Of a stretch of 64,000 nucleotides of DNA, positions 31,773 to 41,202 are shown piece by piece. The first letter of the stretch is position 1, and every line of letters begins with the position of its first letter. Both the position numbers and the translations under genes were made by a program. The stretch is from positions 186,001 through 250,000 of the forward strand of contig NZ_JACCGK010000002.1 of assembly GCF_013416325.1 (NCBI RefSeq). The letters run 5' to 3'. The notes beneath the pieces were generated by a model. The model had not been told where the DNA came from, made no database searches, and was given only the letters and a program-made list of their open reading frames with translations. Source of the DNA: Vreelandella sedimenti. Its GTDB lineage: Bacteria; Pseudomonadota; Gammaproteobacteria; Pseudomonadales; Halomonadaceae.

Positions 31773-34718
31773 ATGAGCGATTTTTCTCCCGGCCAACGCT
31801 GGATTAGCGACGGCGAAGCCGAGCTTGGGCTCGGTACCGTGCTTAACTGTGACGCCCGTAGCGTTACCATTTTGTTCAGTGCCAGTCAGGAAACCCGTAC
31901 CTACAACACCCGCCAGGCCCCGCTCACCCGCGTTATGTTCGGCAGCGGCGACCGCGTACTCTCTGCTGACGGCTGGCAGATCGTTGTCGATGACAGCAAA
32001 GAGTCCAACGGCCTGATCACCTATATCGGTGAGGACAAGGAAGGCAATCTGCGCGAGCTGCCCGAGGCCAAACTCGCCGATACCATGCAGTTCGACCAGG
32101 CTCGCGACCGCCTGCTGACCGGCCAAGTCGATCGCAACGACTGGTTTGATTTGCGCTTTCGTACCCTGCACCACTATCAACGTATCGAGCAGCACAGCGC
32201 GCTGGGCTTTTCCGGGCCGCGCATCGATCTGATTCCTCATCAGCTCTACATTGCCAATGAAGTTGCCAACCGCCATGCGCCCCGGGTACTGCTGGCGGAC
32301 GAAGTGGGCCTGGGTAAAACCATTGAAGCTGGCCTGATTCTGCACCGCCTGCTGCTCAATGGCCGCGTTGAGCGGGCGCTGATTCTGGTACCCGACAGCC
32401 TCACTCACCAGTGGCTGGTCGAACTGCTGCGACGCTTTTCGCTCAACGTCTCGCTACTGGATGAAACCCAGAGCCAGGCCCACGGCAGCGTCAACCCCTT
32501 TGAGAGCGCCCAGTTGGTGCTAGCTAGCCAGGGCTGGCTATTTGCCAACCCCCAGCGTCAAGAGCAGGCACTGGCCAGCCAGTTCGACCTGCTGATTGTT
32601 GACGAAGCGCACCACCTCGACTGGAGTGAAGAAGGCAGCGGCCCCGGCTATCGGTGCGTCGAACAGCTTTCGGCGGAGATTCCCGGCCTGCTGCTGCTCA
32701 CCGCGACCCCCGAACAGATGGGTATCAAGAGCCACTTTGCCCGCCTGCGGTTGCTAGATAGCGAGCGCTACCACGATCTTGAGCGCTTCAAGGCCGAAGA
32801 GAGCCACTACACCGAAGTGGCCCGCGCCATCGATGCCTTGGAGGCACTGCCTGACGACCCTAGCGCCCGTAGCGACGTCTCTGCGGTAGCCGATGACCGC
32901 GACAGCCAAGCGCTGCTGGCCATCCTGTGCAACCCGGAGGCAAGCAAAGCACAGCAGGACGCCGCTCGCGCCCAACTGAGCGAAGCGCTGCTGGATCGCC
33001 ACGGTACCGGTCGAGTGATGTTCCGCAACAGCCGCCGTCACGTAGGGGGCTTCCCGGAGCGGCGCTTAAACCTGGCACCGTTAGCGCTGCCTTCGGCCTA
33101 CCGTCGCGTGGTGCGCCGCTTAGAGCGCGACGACGACTACCTCGACGAGCTGTTGATCGAGACCGGCATGGATCACCCCGACGTGCTGATCTACCCCGAC
33201 GCGGCCTACCGCGAGCTCAGCAATGATCCGCTCAATGGCGAAGACTGGTGGCACATCGACCCGCGGGTTAACTGGCTACTGGAAAAGCTTAGCGACGACA
33301 GTGAGAGCGGCTTCGCCAACGAGAAAGTCCTGGTCATTGCCCACCACCGGGAAACCGCCGAAGGTCTTGCTGAAGGGCTACGGGTGCTGGGCGGCTACCA
33401 CGCGCCGGTGTTTCACGAAGACCTCTCCCTGATCGAGCGTGACCGCGCGGCGGCAGCCTTTGCCGATGAGGATGAGGGCGTACAGGTGCTGGTCTGCTCG
33501 GAAATTGGCTCTGAGGGGCGCAACTTCCAGTTCTGCCGTCACCTGGTGATGTTCGATATGCCTCAGCATCCGGATCAGCTCGAACAGCGAATCGGCCGCC
33601 TGGATCGCATCGGTCAGCGCCACGCCATTGAGCTGCACATTCCCACCTTCGAAGGCAGCCCCGGCGAGCGCCTGCTGCGCTGGTACCACGAAGGTATGGA
33701 TGCGTTCAGTGCCCCCCATGGGGTCGGCAACGAGCTGTTTGATGCCTTTGGTGACGCCCTGGCTGATGCCCTGCTGGATGATGGGGCACTTGACGAGATC
33801 ATCGCCGAAACCCGTACCCTGTTTAGCGCCAAACTGGCGGAGCACGATGCGGGCCGCAACCGGCTGCTGGAGCTCAACGCCTGCCGCCCCGCCCGCGCTC
33901 AGCAGGTGATCGACGCAGTGCGCAAGCTTGATGATGACCCCGCCCTGCCGCGCTATCTTGAGCGAGCGCTGGATATTTTCGGCGTGGATAGCCAGGAGAT
34001 CGGCAAGGGCTTAATGCACCTGCAGCCCAGCCAACATATGCTGGATGGCCTGCCGGGCCTGGTTAAAGGTGAAGAGGGCTTTACCGCCACTTACAGCCGC
34101 TCCCAGGCGCTGGCCCGTGACGATGTGCAGCGGCTCTCCTGGGAACACCCACTGCTGCGTGAAATGATGGGTCGCGTGCTGGATGGCACCATGGGCAACT
34201 CGGCGCTCGCCCTGCTGCGCCACGACGCCATTCCCAGTGGACGCTTGATGGCCGAACTGGTATTCCGCACCCACTGCCCGGCACCCAAAAAGCTGCACCT
34301 TAACCGCTTCCTGCCCCCCACCGCCGTGCGCCTGCTGCTGGATGAATCGGGCGCCAACCTGACCAGCAAGATCTCCTTCACCGGCTTGGGCAAGAACCTG
34401 CAGAAGGTCAACAAGTCGCTGGCACGGGATTTGATCAAGAGCCGTCACGACCAGCTGCGTGAACTGCTAACGCAGGGTGAAGGCGAAGCCGAGCGCCAGC
34501 TGCCCAGCATCGTCGAGAACGCCGAAGCGCGTATGCGCACTCAGTTGGACGCCGAGATTGCTCGCTTAACCGCCCTGGCTGAGCACAACCCGGCGGTGCG
34601 CAGTGAGGAAATCGACGCGCTAAAAGATGAGCGCAAAGCTCTCAGCGAAGCCATTGAGAACACCCGCCTGCGGCTGGACTCAGTGCGAGTGATTATCACC
34701 GTCGATGCCGACCGCTAA
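31773..34718 (+). CDS. rapA: RNA polymerase-associated helicase-like protein RapA
   Basis: RapA (HepA) is a Swi2/Snf2 ATPase that binds RNA polymerase and helps recycle it, notably at high salt. The 981-residue product is close to the E. coli length. N-terminal tudor-like domains (SPGQRWISDGEAELGLG) are followed by motif I ADEVGLGKT near residue 178 and motif II DEAHH near 277. The helicase C-lobe has SEIGSEGRNFQF and QRIGRLDRIGQ. A role at high salt would suit a halophilic host. It converges on the next gene with only 3 bp between stops. Confidence 0.95.
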   Translation: MSDFSPGQRWISDGEAELGLGTVLNCDARSVTILFSASQETRTYNTRQAPLTRVMFGSGDRVLSADGWQIVVDDSKESNGLITYIGEDKEGNLRELPEAKLADTMQFDQARDRLLTGQVDRNDWFDLRFRTLHHYQRIEQHSALGFSGPRIDLIPHQLYIANEVANRHAPRVLLADEVGLGKTIEAGLILHRLLLNGRVERALILVPDSLTHQWLVELLRRFSLNVSLLDETQSQAHGSVNPFESAQLVLASQGWLFANPQRQEQALASQFDLLIVDEAHHLDWSEEGSGPGYRCVEQLSAEIPGLLLLTATPEQMGIKSHFARLRLLDSERYHDLERFKAEESHYTEVARAIDALEALPDDPSARSDVSAVADDRDSQALLAILCNPEASKAQQDAARAQLSEALLDRHGTGRVMFRNSRRHVGGFPERRLNLAPLALPSAYRRVVRRLERDDDYLDELLIETGMDHPDVLIYPDAAYRELSNDPLNGEDWWHIDPRVNWLLEKLSDDSESGFANEKVLVIAHHRETAEGLAEGLRVLGGYHAPVFHEDLSLIERDRAAAAFADEDEGVQVLVCSEIGSEGRNFQFCRHLVMFDMPQHPDQLEQRIGRLDRIGQRHAIELHIPTFEGSPGERLLRWYHEGMDAFSAPHGVGNELFDAFGDALADALLDDGALDEIIAETRTLFSAKLAEHDAGRNRLLELNACRPARAQQVIDAVRKLDDDPALPRYLERALDIFGVDSQEIGKGLMHLQPSQHMLDGLPGLVKGEEGFTATYSRSQALARDDVQRLSWEHPLLREMMGRVLDGTMGNSALALLRHDAIPSGRLMAELVFRTHCPAPKKLHLNRFLPPTAVRLLLDESGANLTSKISFTGLGKNLQKVNKSLARDLIKSRHDQLRELLTQGEGEAERQLPSIVENAEARMRTQLDAEIARLTALAEHNPAVRSEEIDALKDERKALSEAIENTRLRLDSVRVIITVDADR

Positions 34719-34721
34719 TCG

Positions 34722-35624
34722 CTAAAGGATCGCCTCAAGCGCCTTGTCCAGGGTGGGGTATTGGAAGCTAAACCCTGCCTCTTCCAGGCGCGCAGGGCGC
34801 ATATCTGCTCCGGTCAGCAGTAGCCGCGACATTTCTCCAAAGCCCGCTTTTAATACAAAAGCGGGTACTGGGAAAATGGCCGGGCGATTGAGGTGACTGG
34901 CCAGGGTTTTAGTAAAGGTGGCATTGGTCACTGGATGCGGGGCGCTGCCATTGAAGGCACCGCTCAAGCCCTCTTGATTGATGAGAAACAGGATCGCCGC
35001 GACTAAATCATCGCGGTGAATCCACGGCATAAACTGCTCTCCACTGCCAAAGCGGCCACCCAGCCCCCACTTAAACGGCGGCAGCATCTTCTCCAGGCTG
35101 CCTCCACCCGCCTCTAGCACCAGGCCAATGCGCACAATCGCCAGCCGCACACCCATGGCCTCAATCGGTCGGGCGGCCGTCTCCCACTGTTTGCACAGCC
35201 GATGGGCAAACTCATCGTTAGGCATGGTTTTCTCGGTCACCACGCGCTTGCCCTGATCGCCGTAGTAGCCCATCGCTGAACCCGATACCATCACCTTGGG
35301 CAGTGGCTGGCCGTTAGCTTTGAGCTGCTCGCAAAGCGCCACCAACTGCTCGGTCGCCGCCACCCGGGAGTTAATCAGCCTGGCTTTCTGCTCATCGCTC
35401 CAGCGCTTGGCGGCAATCGGCTCACCGGCCAGATTAACCAAGGCATCCGGCGGCGATTCAATAAACGCCTGGGCGCTATCGCGAATGTCACAATTGCCCG
35501 GCAAACGATCCCGCACTCGGTGTGGCGAGCGGGAGACCACCTGCACCTCGTGCCCCTGTTCAACTAACTGCCGGCATAGTCGCTGGCCGACAAAGCCACT
35601 GCCTCCGGTGATTAATACACGCAT
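34722..35624 (-). CDS. TIGR01777-family epimerase/oxidoreductase (YfcH-like)
   Basis: A 300-residue extended-SDR-type protein with an NAD(P)-binding ITGGSGFVGQRLCRQL motif near residues 5-20. Also present are the family segments VNLAGEPIAAKRW near 62, VSGSAMGYYGDQG near 113 and KWGLGGRFGSGEQFMPWIHRDDL near 190. The C-terminal half is the DUF1731 type. The reaction of this family is unknown. It is preceded by a 492-bp spacer shared with the MerR-led operon. Confidence 0.85.
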   Translation of the reverse strand: MRVLITGGSGFVGQRLCRQLVEQGHEVQVVSRSPHRVRDRLPGNCDIRDSAQAFIESPPDALVNLAGEPIAAKRWSDEQKARLINSRVAATEQLVALCEQLKANGQPLPKVMVSGSAMGYYGDQGKRVVTEKTMPNDEFAHRLCKQWETAARPIEAMGVRLAIVRIGLVLEAGGGSLEKMLPPFKWGLGGRFGSGEQFMPWIHRDDLVAAILFLINQEGLSGAFNGSAPHPVTNATFTKTLASHLNRPAIFPVPAFVLKAGFGEMSRLLLTGADMRPARLEEAGFSFQYPTLDKALEAIL

Positions 35625-36116
35625 GGGGTTTTGCTCCTGTTGGTGGCATCGTTGAAATCCTGCATAGCCGCCTGGCCGACACTTACCTATCAGGCTAGTT
35701 CACGCGGCCGGCATGCGCACAATGATGGTCAAAAGCACTGCTTATCGCTGGCGCTATGCGCAGCCATCAACTACTTGCGCACATGATTTCTTATACAATG
35801 CAAGTGGCTTGGCTCTGTGCGGCGACAGCTTCCGCGACGGCCGCGTTGAGGATGCCTAGCTACCCGGCCACCGTTTAAGAAAGGCGCTAATAGGCCGGTC
35901 GGTTCAATAAAGAGCGGGCTTAAATGATTAAGAAGGATTCTTATAAAGGTTGTACCGGGTAGCGACAAGTTGTACAAATGGGCATACAGTATCGTGCTAA
36001 TGTTTAGTTTTTAAATCAGGCAACCTTTAAATGGAACATGAATCACCTTCGCCGCGGCGAACAATAACAAGCCCCTGCAGCGCCGCGCTGCAGTCAACGA
36101 AGAGGTACTGGCGCCC
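35625..36116. other. 492-bp divergent control region
   Basis: No credible gene is seen between the TIGR01777 gene (minus) and the MerR/LitR-like gene (plus). The half nearest the regulator is A/T-richer and contains the direct repeat described next. This region must hold the promoter for the whole eight-gene photolyase/lipid operon. I could not place a convincing -10 box. Confidence 0.6.
35949..35975 (+). promoter_or_regulatory. GTTGTAC direct repeat, candidate operator
   Basis: GTTGTAC occurs at 35949-35955 and again at 35969-35975, exactly 20 bp or about two helical turns apart. The second copy is part of the palindrome TTGTACAA. It lies 142 bp upstream of the MerR/LitR-like start. TTGTAC could also serve as a -35 element. 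Binding by the encoded regulator is an inference from position. Confidence 0.4.
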
Positions 36117-37037
36117 ATGAGTCTTAAGGCGACCCACCCCCCCGATACGCCACTCTATCCGATACGCGAGGTTTCTCGCTTAACTGGGGTGAATTCGGTC
36201 ACGCTTCGCGCCTGGGAACGACGTTACGGGCTAATTCGCCCCCAGCGCACTCCGAAAGGTCATCGTCTGTACGCTCAGGACGACATCACCCGTATCGAAC
36301 GCATCCTGCAGTGGCTCAATCGTGGTGTGCCGGTCAGTCAAGTCGCCGACTTGCTTGACCAGCCAGAAACAATTGAAGCCCCATCACCTGATGCCGGTGA
36401 CTGGGCGAGCCAGCGCCAGCAACTGCAAGCTATTATCGAAGCATTGGATCTCGCCAAGCTGGAGGCGTTTTATCATCAGAGTTTGGCGCTCTACCCGCTG
36501 AGTGTAGCCATTAATGAGCTCTGGCAGCCGGTCATTTTGACCTTAGAAGCCAAGTGGGCCATTCAGGCAGATCAGCTTGTTCGCCGCACGTTGGAAGCCT
36601 TTCTGCGCAGCCAGGTGGGCATCCGCTTGCACTATGCCAATCAGGCTACCCGTGGCCCGCTGATTCTACTCAACGCCATGCCCGACGATCCCGGCCCGCT
36701 GTGGGTGCTGATGTCGGCGCTAATGGCCAGCGAGCAGGGCTACCGGGTGCAGATGCTTGATCACTCGCTGCCGCTTGAGGATCTCCCCCAGGCAGTGGCG
36801 CGGCTGCATTCGTCCATGGTGCTGCTCTCTAGTGGTCAGCGGGAGAGTGATAGCTATATCAACCAGGCGCTGCCTAAAGCGGCTGAGACGCTTAACGTAC
36901 CCATCGGCGTATGCGGCGAAGTGGCTCGTCTGCGCGAAAACGATTTGCGCGATGGGCCAGTACACATGCTGGGCGATGACCTGCCTCAGGCGATTGCCCG
37001 GTTGCGCCCACTGTTACGCGAGTCTGGCGTACTCTAA
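36117..37037 (+). CDS. MerR-family regulator, LitR/CarH-like without cobalamin ligands
   Basis: A 306-residue regulator. Residues 13-80 are a MerR winged helix (YPIREVSRLTGVNSVTLRAWERRYGL...PKGHRLYAQDDI). Residues 95-300 align with the helical bundle and Rossmann-like B12-binding domain of CarH/LitR photoreceptors. The cobalamin residues are missing: the W-x9-E-H motif reads W147...R157-T158, and the axial-His position (about residue 193) is Gly in DDPGPLW. This matches the B12-independent, class II LitR type. It heads an operon with a photolyase, so light or oxidative control of that operon is likely, through an unknown partner. Confidence 0.8.
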   Translation: MSLKATHPPDTPLYPIREVSRLTGVNSVTLRAWERRYGLIRPQRTPKGHRLYAQDDITRIERILQWLNRGVPVSQVADLLDQPETIEAPSPDAGDWASQRQQLQAIIEALDLAKLEAFYHQSLALYPLSVAINELWQPVILTLEAKWAIQADQLVRRTLEAFLRSQVGIRLHYANQATRGPLILLNAMPDDPGPLWVLMSALMASEQGYRVQMLDHSLPLEDLPQAVARLHSSMVLLSSGQRESDSYINQALPKAAETLNVPIGVCGEVARLRENDLRDGPVHMLGDDLPQAIARLRPLLRESGVL

Positions 37038-37108
37038 CCAGCGCGCTTTCATTCTGGCCGTTCGCCTTCATGGCGACCGGCCATTTTTTTGTGCCGCAGG
37101 AGCCCCCT

Positions 37109-38536
37109 ATGACCGGAAAGCCTATGAAACGTCAGTTGATATGGCTGCGCAGCGACCTGCGTATTGACGACAACAGCGCCCTCGCCGCTGCCGCGGCTAA
37201 GGGCCCTGTGATAGCGGTGTTTTTACGCAGCATTCCCCAGTGGCAAGCGCATGGCCACGGCGCTAATAAGCTGGATTTTTGGGCGCGCGGCATCGCTGCC
37301 ATCAAAACAGCACTCAACGGTTTGAATATTCCGCTGCTGCATCGCGATATTGAACGCTATGATCAGGCACCCGAGGCGCTGCTCGAGATCGCTCGCCAAT
37401 ATGATGTTGAGCAGTTGCACTTCAATCACGAGTACGCGCTCAATGAGCGCCACCGCGACCAGGCTGTGCAAGACGCCTTCAAACAGGCTGGGATTACCGC
37501 ACATGGCTACCACGATGCCGTAGCGTTTGCCCCCGGCAGCCTGCTAACCGGGAAAGGCGACTACTACGGGGTATTTACGCCGTTCTCCAAAGCGTGGCAC
37601 AAACAGGTGAGCGCCGATCAACTGGCGCTTCGCAACACACCAGAGGTTCAAGCAGCGCTGGATATTGAAAGCGACCCGCTACCTGCGCTGCCCGAGCTTG
37701 AAAGCGCCCCTGTCGATGGGCGGCTATGGCCAGCCGGTGAAAATGCCGCGGCGGATAACTTGGCGCGCTTCCTCCGCTTTCGTGGTCGTCACTACAATGC
37801 CCAGCGCGACCTGCCGAAGGTGCGCGGCACCAGTGAACTGTCGCCCTATCTGGCACTAGGCATGATCTCCCATCGCCAATGTTTACAAGCGGTGATGAGC
37901 GAAAACGGCGGTCATTTAGCCGATGGCGATATCGGTCTTACTACCTGGGTCAACGAACTGGTCTGGCGAGAATTTTATCAACACGTAACGGTGGGTTTTC
38001 CGCAGGTGTGCCGCTATCAACCCTTCCAGGAACACACCAAGCAGTTGCAGTGGCGCGACGACGATGAAGGCTTTCAGGCCTGGAGCGAGGGGCGAACGGG
38101 CTACCCCATCGTCGATGCTGCCATGCGCCAGTTAGTCACCACCGGCTGGATGCATAATCGGCTGCGCATGGTGACAGCAATGTTTTTAAGTAAACATCTG
38201 CTGGTTGATTGGCGACGCGGTGAAGCCTTTTTTATGCGCCACTTGGTCGACGGTGAATTCTGCGCCAACAACGGCGGCTGGCAATGGGCGGCCTCTACGG
38301 GTACTGATGCTGCGCCCTACTTCCGTATTTTCAATCCCACCACCCAATCCACCCGTTTTGATGCTGACGGTGAGTTTATTGCCCACTGGCTGCCTGAGCT
38401 GGCCAAACTATCCGCCAAAGAGCGCCACGCGCCGCCTCAGGATTTGCTTAGCAACGTCGATTATCCTGCGCCTATTGTCGACCACAAAGCGGCACGTCAG
38501 CGCGCCCTAGAGGCGTTTAAGTCGCTCTCTAAATAA
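37109..38536 (+). CDS. phrB: Deoxyribodipyrimidine photolyase (CPD type)
   Basis: The enzyme uses blue light and FADH- to split cyclobutane pyrimidine dimers. The ATG at 37109 has AGGAG seven bases upstream and gives 475 residues; an upstream in-frame ATG at 37070 lacks a site. The N-terminal antenna domain has WLRSDLRIDDNSAL, and a central linker follows. The FAD domain contains GRHYNAQRDLPKVRGTSELSPYLALGMIS, EFYQHVTVGFP, WMHNRLRMVTAMFLSKHLL and CANNGGWQWAASTGTDAAPYFR-type residues. It is the second gene of the LitR-like operon, 71 bp after the regulator. Confidence 0.95.
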   Translation: MTGKPMKRQLIWLRSDLRIDDNSALAAAAAKGPVIAVFLRSIPQWQAHGHGANKLDFWARGIAAIKTALNGLNIPLLHRDIERYDQAPEALLEIARQYDVEQLHFNHEYALNERHRDQAVQDAFKQAGITAHGYHDAVAFAPGSLLTGKGDYYGVFTPFSKAWHKQVSADQLALRNTPEVQAALDIESDPLPALPELESAPVDGRLWPAGENAAADNLARFLRFRGRHYNAQRDLPKVRGTSELSPYLALGMISHRQCLQAVMSENGGHLADGDIGLTTWVNELVWREFYQHVTVGFPQVCRYQPFQEHTKQLQWRDDDEGFQAWSEGRTGYPIVDAAMRQLVTTGWMHNRLRMVTAMFLSKHLLVDWRRGEAFFMRHLVDGEFCANNGGWQWAASTGTDAAPYFRIFNPTTQSTRFDADGEFIAHWLPELAKLSAKERHAPPQDLLSNVDYPAPIVDHKAARQRALEAFKSLSK

Positions 38537-38569
38537 ACCTACTGTTAGCAACTGCTCAAGGAAACCGTC

Positions 38570-39001
38570 ATGGCTGAGCCCGCGGCGCTGGAGGCGTTCT
38601 GCGCCTTATTCAATAAACTAGACAATACCTGTACAGAAAAGCTATACGAGGTATATACTGAAAATATAATTTTTAGTGACCCGCTTCACCATATTAAAGG
38701 TCGCGAAGCGTTAGCGCTTTATTTTTCAGCCATGTATGAAAATGTCGAGCAGTGCCAATTCCGTTACCACGTTCGGCAGTTACAGGGTCAGCAAGCGTTC
38801 GTTACCTGGACCATGACGTTTATCCATCAGCGCTTGGCAGGTGGCAAACCGGTCGAGGTCGAAGGCTGTAGTGCGCTGACCTTTGCTGATGATGGGCGCG
38901 TTGAGCGTCATCGCGATTATTTTGATGCGGGCGCCATGCTTTACGAACATTTACCGCTTATGGGAAGTGCCATTCGCTGGTTAAAAAAGCGCCTTGCCTA
39001 A
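38570..39001 (+). CDS. NTF2/SnoaL-like small protein
   Basis: A 143-residue protein with the cone-shaped NTF2-like pattern: an N-terminal helix (ALEAFCALFNKLDN), YTENIIFSDPLHHIKGREALALYFSAMY and a beta-rich second half ending in EGCSALTFADDGRVERHRDYFD. Such proteins may be enzymes, binding proteins or subunits. No reaction can be assigned here. It sits 33 bp after phrB and 36 bp before an SDR and is a usual companion of the COG2907/DUF1365/Cfa gene group. Confidence 0.75.
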   Translation: MAEPAALEAFCALFNKLDNTCTEKLYEVYTENIIFSDPLHHIKGREALALYFSAMYENVEQCQFRYHVRQLQGQQAFVTWTMTFIHQRLAGGKPVEVEGCSALTFADDGRVERHRDYFDAGAMLYEHLPLMGSAIRWLKKRLA

Positions 39002-39037
39002 GCGATAACATCACGGCAGGGCGCACGAGGAGGCTTA

Positions 39038-39823
39038 ATGAGCACATGGAAAACGCCCCAACGCATTTGGTTAACCGGTGCCACCTCCGGCATTGGTGAA
39101 GCGCTTGCGCGTAAGCTCATCGCTCAAGGCCACCAGGTAGTGCTTAGCGCGCGCAGCGCCGAAGCACTCGAAGCTCTGAGCCAGAGCCACCCCAATGCCC
39201 ACTCTCTGCCGCTGGACATCAGCGACCGTCAAGCAGTGCTCAAGGCAAGTAACGACATCCGCGAGCAGATCGGGGCGTTAAATTTGGCGTTCTTTAACGC
39301 CGGCACCTGCGAATATCTGAATGCTCAGCAGTTCGATATGGACTTAGTCGAGCGGGTTTTTAAGCCCAATCTCTTCGGCACTTTGTACGGCGTCGAAGCC
39401 GCACTGCCGCTGCTGCGCGCGGCGCGCAAAGAGGGCCTCCCGGCTCGGTTAGCCGCCACCTCCAGCGCTTCAGCCTATTTACCGCTACCCCGCGCGGAAG
39501 CCTATGGGGCATCTAAAGCTGCGATCAGTTACTTTTTGGAGTCCCTGCGCTTAGACCTTGATCAGGAGGGCATTGAGGTCAGCCTGATCCATCCTGGCTT
39601 TGTGAAAACGCCGCTCACCGAACGTAACGACTTCCCTATGCCAATGCAGGTGACGGCAGAGCAAGCAGCCGATGCCATTATCGCGGGGCTGGTGAAGGGG
39701 CGGCTGGATATCCACTTCCCACGCCGGTTTACCTATCTGGTCAAATTGCTGGGCATTTTGCCCCCCGCTCTGCGCCACCAGATTGGCCTGCGCATGACCC
39801 GCAGCCAACAGGAGTCGTCATGA
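39038..39823 (+). CDS. Short-chain dehydrogenase/reductase
   Basis: A 261-residue classical SDR. The NAD(P)-binding TGATSGIGEALA is near residues 11-22. The catalytic serine lies in AATSSASAYLPLP and the YxxxK pair in YGASKAA near residue 152. The start has a strong GAGGAGG site. The C-terminal region (KLLGILPPALRHQIGL) is hydrophobic and may touch the membrane, as in the YdfG/DltE-like members linked to lipid metabolism. It overlaps the next gene by 4 bp, so the two are coupled. Confidence 0.85.
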   Translation: MSTWKTPQRIWLTGATSGIGEALARKLIAQGHQVVLSARSAEALEALSQSHPNAHSLPLDISDRQAVLKASNDIREQIGALNLAFFNAGTCEYLNAQQFDMDLVERVFKPNLFGTLYGVEAALPLLRAARKEGLPARLAATSSASAYLPLPRAEAYGASKAAISYFLESLRLDLDQEGIEVSLIHPGFVKTPLTERNDFPMPMQVTAEQAADAIIAGLVKGRLDIHFPRRFTYLVKLLGILPPALRHQIGLRMTRSQQESS

Positions 39824-41202
39824 GCGCCGTGTTATCACCAAGACCGGGGGCATCACAACGTATTGCCATTGTTGGCAGCGGGATTAGCGGCATGGCAGCA
39901 GGCTGGTACCTCTCTGCCCAACATGAGGTCACACTGTTTGAGGCAGATTCGCGCCTGGGGGGGCACACTGCCACCATGGACGTGAACGTTGCAGGAAACT
40001 CCTACGTTATTGATACCGGCTTTATTGTCTTTAACGACTGGACCTATCCGCACTTTCAGCGTCTGATGGCCACCCTGGGCATTGCTTCACAAGCCACCGA
40101 AATGAGTTTCTCGGTACATGAAACAGCGCGGGACTTTGAGTACAACGGTCATACCTTGGGCTCGCTGTTTGCCCAACGACGCAATTTGTTTAATCCCTCT
40201 TTTTATCGCCTGCTCGGCGACATTCTGCGCTTTAACAAGCAAGCCACCAAAGCGCTAGAGAGCCAACAATTAGACAACAAAGAACTATCAGAGCATATGA
40301 CCCTGGGTGAATACCTGGATCGCAACCATTACAACCACGATTTTCAGCAGCGCTACTTACTGCCCATGGGGGCTGCTATCTGGTCGGCCAGCATCAGTGA
40401 TTTACGCGCCTTCCCGCTGGCGTTTTTTGTGCGTTTTTTTCGCAATCACGGCCTGCTATCGGTCAACCATCGTCCCCAGTGGTACACCCTGGTGGGCGGT
40501 TCGAAAAGCTATATCCCCAGTCTGACGGCGCCCTATGCATCGCGTATTCACCTCAATACACCGGTCACCCGAATTACCCGCAACAGTACCGGCGTTATTA
40601 TCACCACGCCCTCTGGCACCCAGCGCTTTGACCAAGTAGTGCTCGCCTGCCACGCCGACCAGGCACTGGCCATGCTGGGCGACGCCAGCAGAGACGAGCA
40701 AGCGATCCTAGGCGCCATGCCGTACCAGGATAATGAAGTGGTGCTGCATACCGACACCGCCCTGCTGCCGCGCCGAAAACGCGCCTGGGCAAGCTGGAAT
40801 TACCGCTTGGATCAGCGCGATAGCGAAGCACGAGTATCGGTCACTTACGCTATGAATATTCTCCAACGGATAGAGAGCGACACCACGTTTTGCGTAACCC
40901 TGAACGACAGCGCCAGCATCGATCCCAGCAAGGTGCTGGGCCGCTACACTTACGCACACCCGCAGTTCACCCTGGCTGGCCAGGCGGCTCAGGCGCGACA
41001 CGGCAACATTTCGTCTACGGCCCGTCGCACTCACTTTTGCGGCGCCTATTGGCGTAACGGTTTCCACGAAGACGGCGTCTGGAGTGCCCTGCGGGTGGCG
41101 CAATCATTGGGCTGCGATGAAGCAGCTCAGCCGCCTGCCCAGTCCTCGGCGCTGCCTGCTCATGAGCTGCTAACGCCCCAGGGCGTAGAGGGGCTGGGGT
41201 GA
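39820..41202 (+). CDS. FAD-dependent oxidoreductase, amine-oxidase fold (COG2907)
   Basis: A 460-residue flavoprotein with the dinucleotide motif IAIVGSGISGMAAGWYLS near residues 16-33 and the GG-loop DSRLGGHTATMDV. The C-terminal FAD-binding segment is GAYWRNGFHEDGVWSALRVAQSLG. It belongs to the fold of amine oxidases, phytoene desaturases and related lipid or carotenoid desaturases. In proteobacteria this family travels with DUF1365 and Cfa-like methyltransferases. Acting on membrane acyl chains, for instance as a desaturase, is an inference. It is coupled on both sides by overlapping stops and starts. Confidence 0.8.
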   Translation: MSAVLSPRPGASQRIAIVGSGISGMAAGWYLSAQHEVTLFEADSRLGGHTATMDVNVAGNSYVIDTGFIVFNDWTYPHFQRLMATLGIASQATEMSFSVHETARDFEYNGHTLGSLFAQRRNLFNPSFYRLLGDILRFNKQATKALESQQLDNKELSEHMTLGEYLDRNHYNHDFQQRYLLPMGAAIWSASISDLRAFPLAFFVRFFRNHGLLSVNHRPQWYTLVGGSKSYIPSLTAPYASRIHLNTPVTRITRNSTGVIITTPSGTQRFDQVVLACHADQALAMLGDASRDEQAILGAMPYQDNEVVLHTDTALLPRRKRAWASWNYRLDQRDSEARVSVTYAMNILQRIESDTTFCVTLNDSASIDPSKVLGRYTYAHPQFTLAGQAAQARHGNISSTARRTHFCGAYWRNGFHEDGVWSALRVAQSLGCDEAAQPPAQSSALPAHELLTPQGVEGLG

